A DNA stretch of 13,264 nucleotides from an uncultured bacterium. GTDB taxonomy: Bacteria > Bacillota > Clostridia > Oscillospirales > Oscillospiraceae. Numbering within the stretch: the stretch's first letter is position 1; the number at the start of each line of letters is the position of its first letter. Made by a program: the position numbers and the translations under genes. A model generated the notes under the pieces. The model ran no database searches. It saw only the letters and a program-made list of their open reading frames with translations, and was not told where the DNA came from. Location: the NCBI GenBank assembly GCA_905214155.1, contig CAJMLC010000041.1, positions 1 to 13,264 on the forward strand, given 5' to 3'. Positions 6,887-13,263 of this stretch are shown piece by piece.

Positions 6887-9323
6887 CCGCCTCCTCTTCG
6901 TTTGCTGAACCGGATACCAGATTGAGATCGATGTCACCCTCGACGACGGCGTGGAGCGCGCCGTGGATGGTGCCGTTGATGTGGCCGGAGACCATGCCGT
7001 TGATGAAGGTGCGGCCATTGGCGGTCTTATGTCCGCCGACCGCGACGGACGGCACGGAGAAGGACGTCTTGTCGACGATGCCGCTGCCGACGAGCAGGAT
7101 CTGCGGCAGGACGAACATGACGAGGAACATCGAGATGACCGTGCCGCGGCCAAGGCTCTCGCCGATGCCGGCGATGACCGGCTCGGACGTCATGCTGCCG
7201 ATCAAAAAGCCGCAGATGGAGAGGATCGAGCCGGAGGTGAGGATCGTCGGGAAGGCGAAGTTCAGCGTCTCGACGATGGCGTCGCGGTGGTGCATCTTGC
7301 CCTTGAGCTCCTGATAGCGCGTGGCGATGACGATGGCGTAGTCGATGTTCGCGCCCATCTGGATGGAGCTGACGATCAGGTAGCCGAGGAAGAACAGGTA
7401 TTTGCCCGTGATCGTCGGGAACGAGAAGTTCAGCCAGATACTGCCCTGAATGACCAAAATCAGCAGCAGCGGCATACCGGCGGATTTGAACGTGAACAGC
7501 AGGACGACGAGCACGATGAGCACCGAGACGATGCTGACGACCGTGTTGTCGACGGCGAAGGACTTTTCAAAGTCGTATTCGTTCGTGCTGTTACCCGCGA
7601 TATAGACCGGGCCGTCGGGATAGTATTTCTTGGCGATCTCGTGCATGAGGTCGGTGAAGTGGTAGGTCTTGTCGCCGCTGACGGGCAGATTCAGGTAGAC
7701 GAGCATCCGGCTGAAGTCCGGGCCCTGCAGCTGGTTTTTGGCGCTCGTTATCTTCACCTTTGCGTCGTTCAGCGCTGCGGTCTGGTCGTCGCTGAGCGTG
7801 ACGAGGCCGGAGTCGATCTGGTCGCAGGCGTAGAGCAGGATGTCGATGAGCGGGACCTGATAGTTGGAGAGGTTCCCGGCCAGCTGGCCGTAATTCTCCT
7901 GCTTGGCGGCGTAGGCCGCATAGACGACCTCGGCGACCTCGTAGTCGAGCCCGGCCAGCTCAGCGAACTGCCGCGGCGTGAGCTTGTCGGCGAGCATGTA
8001 GCCGTCCATGGCTTCGATGTTTGTCAGGCCCATGGAGGAATCGACCTCGTCATAGGTGGAGAGCTCTTCGAGAATAGCGCGTTCCTTGTCATAATCCCCG
8101 GCGGGGACGACGAGGGCGACCATGTTTGTGGACGGGAAGGTGTCCTCGATCATGTTCTCGGCGATCTGCGTGTCGTTGAGCTTCGGCGCGGAGATGAGGC
8201 TGTAGCCGTAGGCATAGGGGCAATCCGATGAGAGCTTGAAGCCGAAGACGACGAAGATCAGAAAGATGGCCGGGACGAAGAAGCGCGTGGCATAGTCGTA
8301 TTTGCCGATAAAGGAGACCTTCGGCACGAAGCTGCGGTGCGCCGTGCGGTCGATCAGCGGGCCGAAGAGCATCAGCAGACCCGGCATCACGAGGAAGGCC
8401 GAGAGCAGCGCGAAGGCGATGGACTTGATGAGGCATACGGCCATATCGGGGCCGAGCTTGAACTGCATGAACAGCATGGCAACCAGGCCGCCGACCGTGG
8501 TCAGGCAGCTCGCGCCGATCTCGGGGATGGATTTGGAAAGGGCGGCGATGACGGCCTCGCGGATGGGGAAGAGGCGATGCTCTTCCTTGAAGTGGTTGCA
8601 GAAGATGATCGCGTAGTCGATGGAGAGGGCGAGCTGCAGAATGCTCGTGACGGAGTTCGAGATGAACGAGATCTTGCCGAGCAGATAGTTCGTGCCCTGG
8701 TTGACGACGAGCGCGACGACAAACGTCAGGATCAGGACCGGGACCTCGCCGTAGGTCTCGGACGTGAGCAGGAGCACCACGACGATGACGACGGCGACGT
8801 AGATCATGATGATGCTGATCTCGTGGTCGATGATCTCGGCCTGCGTGTTGCCGAGCTCGGTGGAGACGTAGAGATCATAGGGGGCGAGGGCCTCTTTGAC
8901 GGCGTCGAGCGCGGTGAGGCAGGCGTCGTCGTCCTCGGAATAGTCGAAGGTGACGGAATAGAGGGCCGAGAGGTTTTTATAATGGTCCTCGGTCTCGTCA
9001 TAGTCGACCATCTGGACGCCGCGGACAGCTTTGATCGTGTCGTTCAGCGCGGCGGCCTCGTCTTTGGTGATGTTTGTGACCATGACCTTGGCGGTGCCGT
9101 AGGTGATGAACTGCTCATCCATGATGTTCAGGGCCTGCTTGGTCTCGGAATCTTCAGGGAGGTAGAAGGTGAGGTCGCTCTCGACCTCGACCCAGTTGCG
9201 CGAGAAGGCCGAGAAGATCAGCAGGATGATGGTGATGAGGAAGATGAGGCTGCGTTTGTCAACGATGAAGGCCGACACCTTCTCCATAAAGGAAGCGCCG
9301 GAGCCTTCGGCAGTCTGATTCAT
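6870..9323 (-). CDS. MMPL family (RND-like) transporter
   Basis: This 817-residue MMPL/RND-type integral membrane transporter probably exports a lipid or other hydrophobic envelope compound using the proton gradient. It has the classical duplicated plan: TM1 about 25-41, extracellular domain 1 about 42-168, a five-TM bundle about 170-325, TM7 about 347-363, extracellular domain 2 about 365-590, and a last bundle about 594-750. The Asp-Tyr pair of each half is present: SIDYAIIF (D236, Y237) and NIDYAIVI (D661, Y662), matching the proton-relay residues of MmpL proteins. Both halves end their loops with basic residues. The cytoplasmic tail (751-817) is unusual: residues 774-805 form a G-x-[ILV]-x pattern (GHINGTIHGALH), then an acidic end. 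The start is supported by AAAGGAGG 8 nt upstream. It is the second gene of the operon: 37 nt after the HdeD gene, and overlapping the GLUG protein gene by 17 nt. Family is certain; substrate unknown. Confidence 0.95.
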   Translation of the reverse strand: MNQTAEGSGASFMEKVSAFIVDKRSLIFLITIILLIFSAFSRNWVEVESDLTFYLPEDSETKQALNIMDEQFITYGTAKVMVTNITKDEAAALNDTIKAVRGVQMVDYDETEDHYKNLSALYSVTFDYSEDDDACLTALDAVKEALAPYDLYVSTELGNTQAEIIDHEISIIMIYVAVVIVVVLLLTSETYGEVPVLILTFVVALVVNQGTNYLLGKISFISNSVTSILQLALSIDYAIIFCNHFKEEHRLFPIREAVIAALSKSIPEIGASCLTTVGGLVAMLFMQFKLGPDMAVCLIKSIAFALLSAFLVMPGLLMLFGPLIDRTAHRSFVPKVSFIGKYDYATRFFVPAIFLIFVVFGFKLSSDCPYAYGYSLISAPKLNDTQIAENMIEDTFPSTNMVALVVPAGDYDKERAILEELSTYDEVDSSMGLTNIEAMDGYMLADKLTPRQFAELAGLDYEVAEVVYAAYAAKQENYGQLAGNLSNYQVPLIDILLYACDQIDSGLVTLSDDQTAALNDAKVKITSAKNQLQGPDFSRMLVYLNLPVSGDKTYHFTDLMHEIAKKYYPDGPVYIAGNSTNEYDFEKSFAVDNTVVSIVSVLIVLVVLLFTFKSAGMPLLLILVIQGSIWLNFSFPTITGKYLFFLGYLIVSSIQMGANIDYAIVIATRYQELKGKMHHRDAIVETLNFAFPTILTSGSILSICGFLIGSMTSEPVIAGIGESLGRGTVISMFLVMFVLPQILLVGSGIVDKTSFSVPSVAVGGHKTANGRTFINGMVSGHINGTIHGALHAVVEGDIDLNLVSGSANEEEADDDAE
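6890..6895 (-). promoter_or_regulatory. Shine-Dalgarno inside MMPL gene deciding the GLUG-protein start
   Basis: AGGAGG on the minus strand, within the last codons of the MMPL gene (encoding its acidic tail), precedes ATGATGATG. Translation of the GLUG protein therefore begins before the MMPL stop TAA at 6870-6872, in another frame. This indicates translational coupling and matched synthesis of the two proteins. Confidence 0.75.
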
Positions 9324-9360
9324 AGGATGGTCCTCCTTTCAGGGCGGGATGTGCGCGGGA

Positions 9361-9948
9361 TCAGTCGTCGACCAGCTCATAATCCTCGCCGTCGTCCACA
9401 GGACGGGCGGCGCGGAGAATGCGGACGGCGGTAAGGATGGTGCCGATGTTCATGACGCCGTCGACCATCAGGGAGATGCCGAGCAGCTGCGTCAGGACCT
9501 TCGTGCCCTCGCCCGGATGGAACAGCAGGACGACGCCGAGTATGGCCGTCGCGAGCGCGGAGACGAGGATGAGCCACCACGCGCGGATACCGAACGGGCG
9601 CGCGTCGAGCGCGATGCGAACGCGGGTCAAACCGTCAGCGAGCAGGATCAGACCGAACATGATACCGAAGAAGGCCATCGTATGCGCCGGGCGGATGAGC
9701 AGGAGCAGGCCGAAGACGAGATAGAGGATGCCGAAGACGAGATCGGTCTCGAAGACGAGCTGGTAGGGGTCTTTGGAGAAGAAGCCGACGAGCTTGACGA
9801 TGCCGAACGCGAGGAACAGCACGCCGAGCAGGGCGGTGAGGATGGGATAGAACGTGTCAGAGAAAAATGTCAGCCCTACGCCCGCGAGCAGCAGCAGCGC
9901 GGAGAGGACAAGATAACCGGTTTTTGCGATTTTCAGCATGGAACGCAT
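9361..9948 (-). CDS. HdeD-like DUF308 membrane protein
   Basis: This 195-residue protein has about six hydrophobic helices arranged as three helical hairpins, the pattern of DUF308/HdeD. Repeated units are visible: LGVLFLAFGIVKLVGFF (41-57), FGLILLADGLTRVRIAL (98-114) and LGISLMVDGVMNIGTIL (156-172). The C-terminus (183-195) is acidic and soluble. HdeD of E. coli is linked to acid resistance, but most homologues, including Firmicutes ones beside transporters, have no defined role. The start at 9948 has a strong AAAAGGAGG site with about 8 nt spacing; a second ATG three codons in has none. It is the first gene of the MMPL operon, with a promoter at 10024-10052 and a leader of about 69 nt. An accessory or quality-control partner of the MMPL pump is plausible but only inferred from position. 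Confidence 0.9.
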   Translation of the reverse strand: MRSMLKIAKTGYLVLSALLLLAGVGLTFFSDTFYPILTALLGVLFLAFGIVKLVGFFSKDPYQLVFETDLVFGILYLVFGLLLLIRPAHTMAFFGIMFGLILLADGLTRVRIALDARPFGIRAWWLILVSALATAILGVVLLFHPGEGTKVLTQLLGISLMVDGVMNIGTILTAVRILRAARPVDDGEDYELVDD

Positions 9949-10000
9949 GGATGTTTCCTCCTTTTGGGCCGAGTCCCGGAGGGGAACGGGCGCCCGGACT

Positions 10001-10076
10001 GGTCAGATTTTCATTGTGGAGACAGTATAGCACAAAGGCCCGAAAACGAGAAGTGGTCAAATGCTGAAAATTGTGG
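10001..10076. promoter_or_regulatory. Candidate TetR operators: two imperfect direct repeats
   Basis: GGTCA and ATTGTGG occur together twice: at 10001-10019 (spacer 7 nt) and 10055-10076 (spacer 10 nt). The first copy covers the expected start point of the minus-strand operon. The second lies just upstream of that promoter's -35 position and between the two divergent promoters. TetR/AcrR regulators usually bind in the gap between their own gene and their target, so these are reasonable candidates. They are not clean palindromes, which weakens the case. Confidence 0.35.
10024..10052 (-). promoter_or_regulatory. Promoter of the HdeD-MMPL-GLUG operon
   Basis: On the minus strand, TGCTATACT gives an extended -10 (TATACT at 10024-10029). 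The matching -35 position at 17 nt spacing (10047-10052, TTCTCG) is poor, so the extended -10 would carry the promoter. The start point would be near 10017. The leader contains an inverted repeat including the perfect palindrome CGGGCGCCCG (9987-9996) and AGTCC/GGACT arms around it. Confidence 0.5.
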
Positions 10077-10091
10077 CGCGGGGGGCGGTTT

Positions 10092-10120
10092 TTGCTTTGC
10101 GTTTTGGCGGAGGGTATGAT
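10092..10120 (+). promoter_or_regulatory. Promoter of the tetR-type gene
   Basis: TTGCTT at 10092-10097 and TATGAT at 10115-10120 are separated by 17 nt, a good sigma-A match. The start point would be about 10127, giving a short leader of about 22 nt. This supports the internal ATG 10149 over upstream in-frame ATGs at 10071 and 10116, which would lie in or before the promoter. Confidence 0.6.
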
Positions 10121-10148
10121 AAACTGGATGAAAAGTGAGGTGGACAGC

Positions 10149-10715
10149 ATGGCGGGGCAGACGCAGCGGGCGATCCGGGAAACATTTTTAACATTGCTGG
10201 ACGAGCGGCCGCTGCACGAGATCACGGTGAAGCTGATCGTGGAGCGGTGCGGCATCAACCGGAAGACGTTTTACAACCACTACCGCGACATCCCCGATCT
10301 GATGGAGCAGATCCTGACCGACGAGGCGGACGCGATCATGGCGCGGTATACACAGGTGGATTCGTTTGAGGCGTGCATGAGCCACGCGATTGAGTTCGCC
10401 CTGCAGAACCGGCGCGCGGTGCTGCATATCTACCGGTCGGTCGGGCGGGATGTCTATGTGGAGAACACGCTGAAGCTCTGCGACTATCTGGTGCGGACGT
10501 ATCTGGCGAAGGTCGAGGGTGCGGCGGAGCTGGACAGGGAGGACTATGAGATCCTCGTGCGGCTCTATCGCGGGCAGCTGTTCGGCCTGATCACGGATTG
10601 GATGATGCAGGGGATGCAGAGCGACATTCTGGAGAATTTTCACCGCGTCTGCGCGCTGCGCAGCGGCATGACCGAGGAGCTGATCCGGCGGAGCCTGCAG
10701 GAAAAACGAAAATGA
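10149..10715 (+). CDS. TetR/AcrR family transcriptional regulator
   Basis: This is a 188-residue TetR-type repressor. The N-terminal helix-turn-helix covers about residues 24-47: ITVKLIVERCGINRKTFYNHYRDI, cited in parts as ITVKLIVERCGI and NRKTFYNHYRDI, with the family's typical T-FYNHY recognition helix. Residues 60-188 form the all-helical ligand-binding and dimerisation domain, which varies among TetR proteins and does not reveal the inducer. I chose ATG 10149 because GTGAGGTGG precedes it by 5 nt and the promoter at 10092-10120 excludes longer starts; a further in-frame ATG at 10128 is possible but has no good ribosome site. The gene is divergent from the HdeD-MMPL operon across 200 bp. 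It probably represses itself and that operon, sensing the pump substrate or an envelope-active compound. A perfect terminator follows immediately. Confidence 0.92.
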   Translation: MAGQTQRAIRETFLTLLDERPLHEITVKLIVERCGINRKTFYNHYRDIPDLMEQILTDEADAIMARYTQVDSFEACMSHAIEFALQNRRAVLHIYRSVGRDVYVENTLKLCDYLVRTYLAKVEGAAELDREDYEILVRLYRGQLFGLITDWMMQGMQSDILENFHRVCALRSGMTEELIRRSLQEKRK

Positions 10716-10757
10716 AAAACGTCCCGGCCATCGATGGATGGCCGGGACGATGTTTTT
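10707..10757. terminator. Strong bidirectional terminator between tetR-type and capA-type genes
   Basis: CGTCCCGGCCATC (10720-10732) and GATGGCCGGGACG (10737-10749) form a perfect 13-bp stem with loop GATG. The plus strand continues ATGTTTTT. The minus strand continues TTTTTCATTTT (complement of the 3' end of the regulator gene). It can therefore stop the regulator transcript and the convergent CapA transcript. Confidence 0.92.
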
Positions 10758-10813
10758 GCTCCCCCAGTCTGCGCAAAGCGCAGACAGCCCCCTCTACCAA
10801 GAGGGGCCTTTTT
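10758..10813. repeat. Composite palindromic intergenic repeat with T-run
   Basis: Two adjacent stems: GTCTGCGC (10767-10774) with GCGCAGAC (10778-10785), loop AAA; and CCCCTCT (10789-10795) with AGAGGGG (10800-10806), loop ACCA. C-rich blocks flank them (GCTCCCCC at 10758-10765), and CCTTTTTATTT follows. The layout recalls a REP-like dispersed intergenic repeat that I associate from memory with Oscillospiraceae-type genomes. The second stem plus T-run could also serve as a back-up plus-strand terminator. Confidence 0.6.
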
Positions 10814-12116
10814 ATTTGCCGGAGTCGAAGTCGGACTGCGTATAGGTGCGCAGGTGGGCGATGGTATCGGTCATGGTGGAATTCAGGGCCGGGAAGAGAT
10901 TTGTGGTGATGGCGGTACGGACGGGGAGGATCTCATAGCGGGGGGAGGCGTCCTCGCCGTGGTCGGCAAAATAGGTTGGAGTATAGCTGACGCCGGAGAG
11001 GGCCGTTTCGCCGGTCTCGCCGTTTTTGGTGAACGAGAGGTTCAGCACGACGCCGTCGCGGCAGTTCGTGGCGACGGAGGAGTCCATCGTGGAATAGAAA
11101 TTGCCGAGGCTGTAGGCGACGAAGCAGGTCTTGTCCTTGCCGGCATCGGTGGTGACGGAGCGGGTCTCCATCGGGCCGACGATGTGCGAGTGTGTGCCGA
11201 TGATGGCGTCGACGCCGCCGGCAAAGAGCAGATTTGCGATGCGCTCTTGAGAGCTTGTCACGGTACGGTCGGACTCGCTGCCCCAGTGGAGCATGGCGAG
11301 GATGACGTCGGGCTGGAGCGCGCGGGCGGCCTCGAGCGAGCGGTCGATGGCATCGGCCGCGATCTTGTCAAAATCGGTCGCGTAGTCGGTATAGAGCAGG
11401 TCGACTGCGTACTCCGAGCCGTGCGGCAGGCTGAGGCCGCCGAGGCCCTTGGTATAGCCGAGGATGGCTACCTTGAGGCCGGAGACATTGCGGAGCAGGA
11501 CGCCTTCGTTTGACGATTTATCGCTGCTCGAGGCGTATGTACCGACGTGGTCGATGTCGGCGGCATTCAAATAGCGGATGGTGCTTTGCAGGCCGGACAG
11601 GCCGTTCTGGATGGAGGCGGAGTTCGCCGTCTGGACGACGTCGAAGCCGACGCCCGCGAGGGCCATCGCCAACTCCTCCGGGGCGCTGCCGGTGGCGGAG
11701 CCGTAGGGTTCGCCCGCGAAGTTCAGCTCGAGATTGCCGAGCGTGAGATCGGCGGAGCCGGTCATGCCCGCGACGGCGGCGAAGCTGCGCGAGAAGTCAT
11801 ACGTGCCGTTCTCCTGCAGGGCGGCGGCGAGCAGGTCGTCGTCGATCATGATGTCGCCGACGGCGGCGACGGTGATGGTCAGATCCGGCTCGGTGGTGAT
11901 CTGGTCAGCGGACGATTTGGGGGCGGAGGGCTGGCTGGCGGCGGATCTGTCGGCGCGGCAGCCGCGGAAGATCAGCACGGCGGAGAGCACCGCGATGATG
12001 AGCAGGACGAAGAGCACAAGGCGGATCTGCACGCGCTGACGCTTGCGCTGCTCGAGCCGGCGCAGACGGCGGGCCTCGGCCAGCTGCTCCTGCTGGTTGA
12101 AATCAGTCTGGGGCAT
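10812..12116 (-). CDS. CapA family (PGA_cap) protein, membrane-anchored, with altered active-site motif
   Basis: This 434-residue protein has a basic N-terminus, one TM helix (about 32-50), a Ser/Pro-rich linker (52-75) and an extracellular metallophosphatase-like CapA domain (80-400). Motifs seen: AVGDIMID (85-92), GNLEL (127-131), LHWGSESD (276-283), GTHSHIVGPME (307-317) and AYSLGNF (334-340). The usual ANNHxxDxG motif reads ANSASIQNG (164-172), so the His and Asp of that motif are missing. CapA/PgsA proteins take part in poly-gamma-glutamate capsule formation, but the other cap/pgs genes are absent here, and many CapA homologues have unrelated or unknown roles. The start is supported by AAAAGGAGG 5-6 nt upstream. 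The gene has its own promoter (12238-12266) and a structured 114-nt leader, and is divergent from the GH25 lysozyme. The stop overlaps the end of the repeat at 10758-10813. A surface hydrolase or glycan-binding role is an inference. Confidence 0.88.
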   Translation of the reverse strand: MPQTDFNQQEQLAEARRLRRLEQRKRQRVQIRLVLFVLLIIAVLSAVLIFRGCRADRSAASQPSAPKSSADQITTEPDLTITVAAVGDIMIDDDLLAAALQENGTYDFSRSFAAVAGMTGSADLTLGNLELNFAGEPYGSATGSAPEELAMALAGVGFDVVQTANSASIQNGLSGLQSTIRYLNAADIDHVGTYASSSDKSSNEGVLLRNVSGLKVAILGYTKGLGGLSLPHGSEYAVDLLYTDYATDFDKIAADAIDRSLEAARALQPDVILAMLHWGSESDRTVTSSQERIANLLFAGGVDAIIGTHSHIVGPMETRSVTTDAGKDKTCFVAYSLGNFYSTMDSSVATNCRDGVVLNLSFTKNGETGETALSGVSYTPTYFADHGEDASPRYEILPVRTAITTNLFPALNSTMTDTIAHLRTYTQSDFDSGK

Positions 12117-12180
12117 GGGAGCCTCCTTTTGGAAAATGTAAATTCTTTGTTACGAAATGCGAAGAATTGTAACGGTCAGA

Positions 12181-12225
12181 CGAAGAAAAAGTCCGGTTTT
12201 CCGGGGGAACCCGGAAATTGACCGG
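12181..12225 (-). terminator. Leader hairpin plus U-run before capA-type gene (possible attenuator)
   Basis: On the plus strand, TTTCCGGG (12198-12205) pairs with CCCGGAAA (12210-12217), loop GGAA; outer arms CCGGT (12193-12197) and ACCGG (12221-12225) extend it, with TTG bulged. In the minus-strand transcript the hairpin is followed by ACTTTTTCTTC, a terminator-like U-run. The hairpin starts only about 6 nt from the predicted start point. It could be an attenuator, a 5' stabilising stem or a chance structure. Confidence 0.5.
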
Positions 12226-12237
12226 TGATTTTGCACT

Positions 12238-12266
12238 ATTATACACCAAAAGCGCACATTACGCAA
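12238..12266 (-). promoter_or_regulatory. Promoter of capA-type gene
   Basis: On the minus strand, TTGCGT (12261-12266) and a perfect TATAAT (12238-12243) are separated by 17 nt. The start point would be near 12231, giving a leader of about 114 nt that contains the hairpin described at 12181-12225. Confidence 0.7.
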
Positions 12267-12290
12267 GGAAATTCGAAAAAGGCGGCACAC

Positions 12291-12319
12291 TTGGCGGATG
12301 GGAAAAAATGTGCTACAAT
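12291..12319 (+). promoter_or_regulatory. Promoter of GH25 lysozyme gene
   Basis: TTGGCG (12291-12296) and TACAAT (12314-12319) are separated by 17 nt, and TGC before TACAAT makes an extended -10. The start point would be near 12326, inside the perfect palindrome GCAATATTGC (12324-12333), which is therefore a candidate operator. Confidence 0.65.
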
Positions 12320-12351
12320 AAGCGCAATATTGCTCGAAAGGAAGCAGAAGG

Positions 12352-13263
12352 ATGCGCGAGGAACGGCGGAGAAAGAGAAAACGGCAGCAGATCATCACGC
12401 TGCTGGTGTGCGCGCTGGTGCTGGCGGCGCTGATCTGGGGGATCGTGACGGTGGTGCGGAAGCTGACGAATTACGGCAACCGCAGCATTGCAAGCAGTCA
12501 GAGCGACATACAGGAGGACCAACCTACTGACACGAGCACGGCAGATCAGACCGTGGAAGACCGGTTCGCGGGTGTGGCGCGAAACAGCTATGACGCGGCG
12601 GGCTTTTATAAGGAGGATGGGTTCCTCCGCTACGGCGACGGGACGCTGGGCAGCGAGGTCGGCGTGGACATCTCGTCGCACCAGCAGAGCGTCGACTGGG
12701 AGGCCGTGAAGGCGGCGGGCGTGGATTTTGCGATCCTGCGCGCGGGCTACCGCGGATATACCGAGGGCGCCATTCAGGAGGACGAGACGTTTTTGACGAA
12801 CCTCGCGGCGGCGAAGGATGCAGGGCTGAAGGTCGGGGTGTACTTCTTCTCACAGGCTTTGGACAAGGCCGAGGCTGTGGAGGAGGCCGAATTCGTGCTG
12901 AATTTGCTGGATGGCGCGGAGCTGGATTATCCGATTTTCTTCGACTGGGAGGACATCGAGGCCGAGGCGCGGACGGACGGCATGGACTCGGTCACGCTGA
13001 CGGCGTGCGCCGTGGCGTTCTGCAAGCGCGTGGAGCTGAACGGCTATCGCGCGGGTGTGTATTTCAACCAGCGGTTCGGCTATGAGGAGTTTGATCTGCG
13101 GGAATTGCAGGACTATGAGCTGTGGCTCGCGGAATATGCGCTGTCGCCGAGTTTCCCGTATCATTTTGATGTGTGGCAGTACGCGAACGACGGGATGCTC
13201 TCGGGCGTGGACGGGCCGGTCGATCTGAATCTGGCGTTTGTGGAAAGCAAGACGGTGGAATAA
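12352..13263 (+). CDS. GH25 family lysozyme, membrane-anchored
   Basis: This 303-residue glycoside hydrolase family 25 protein is predicted to cleave the MurNAc-GlcNAc beta-1,4 bond of peptidoglycan outside the membrane. It has a strongly basic N-terminus (REERRRKRKRQQ), one TM (about 13-35) with no cleavage site, a Ser/Thr/Asp/Gln-rich linker (44-80), and the GH25 barrel (about 100-303). Catalytic and structural marks are intact: GVDISSHQ (104-111, D106), DYPIFFDWEDIE (192-203, with the D198-x-E200 pair), DVWQYANDG (273-281) and VDLNLAF (290-296, D291). No wall-binding repeat is present. The start is supported by AAAGGAAG 7 nt upstream and by the promoter at 12291-12319. It is divergent from the CapA-like gene and ends at the window edge; no terminator is visible. 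Because it is tethered and not secreted, a role in wall remodelling by the producing cell is more likely than attack on others. Confidence 0.94.
   Translation: MREERRRKRKRQQIITLLVCALVLAALIWGIVTVVRKLTNYGNRSIASSQSDIQEDQPTDTSTADQTVEDRFAGVARNSYDAAGFYKEDGFLRYGDGTLGSEVGVDISSHQQSVDWEAVKAAGVDFAILRAGYRGYTEGAIQEDETFLTNLAAAKDAGLKVGVYFFSQALDKAEAVEEAEFVLNLLDGAELDYPIFFDWEDIEAEARTDGMDSVTLTACAVAFCKRVELNGYRAGVYFNQRFGYEEFDLRELQDYELWLAEYALSPSFPYHFDVWQYANDGMLSGVDGPVDLNLAFVESKTVE

Noticed and set aside
3794..6925. Two long plus-strand open frames (489 and 485 codons) opposite the GLUG protein
   Set aside because: They are antisense shadows caused by high GC; their translations are Asp/Ala/Gly/Arg-rich with no domains, and the minus strand shows clear GLUG repeats.
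6887..7153. Extension of the GLUG protein frame 89 codons upstream, making a 1647-residue frame
   Set aside because: The extension lies inside the MMPL gene in another frame, is Ser/Arg/Pro-rich without pattern, and a signal peptide with an AGGAGG site begins at 6886.
6951..9434. Long plus-strand open frames opposite the MMPL gene
   Set aside because: The composition is Asp/Glu/Arg-rich with no motif; the minus strand encodes an unmistakable MMPL protein.
10071..10148. Longer start for the TetR-type regulator
   Set aside because: The region contains the promoter (TTGCTT, 17 nt, TATGAT), and ATG 10149 has the only good ribosome site.
12141..12173. H-type pseudoknot in the capA-type leader
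   Set aside because: The crossing arms have connecting loops of 0-1 nt across 5-7 bp stems, which is sterically unlikely; exclusive alternative stems are more reasonable.
10812..13263. A capsule (poly-gamma-glutamate) operon
   Set aside because: Only a CapA-like gene is present; there is no CapB/CapC or CapD neighbour and its active-site motif is altered.
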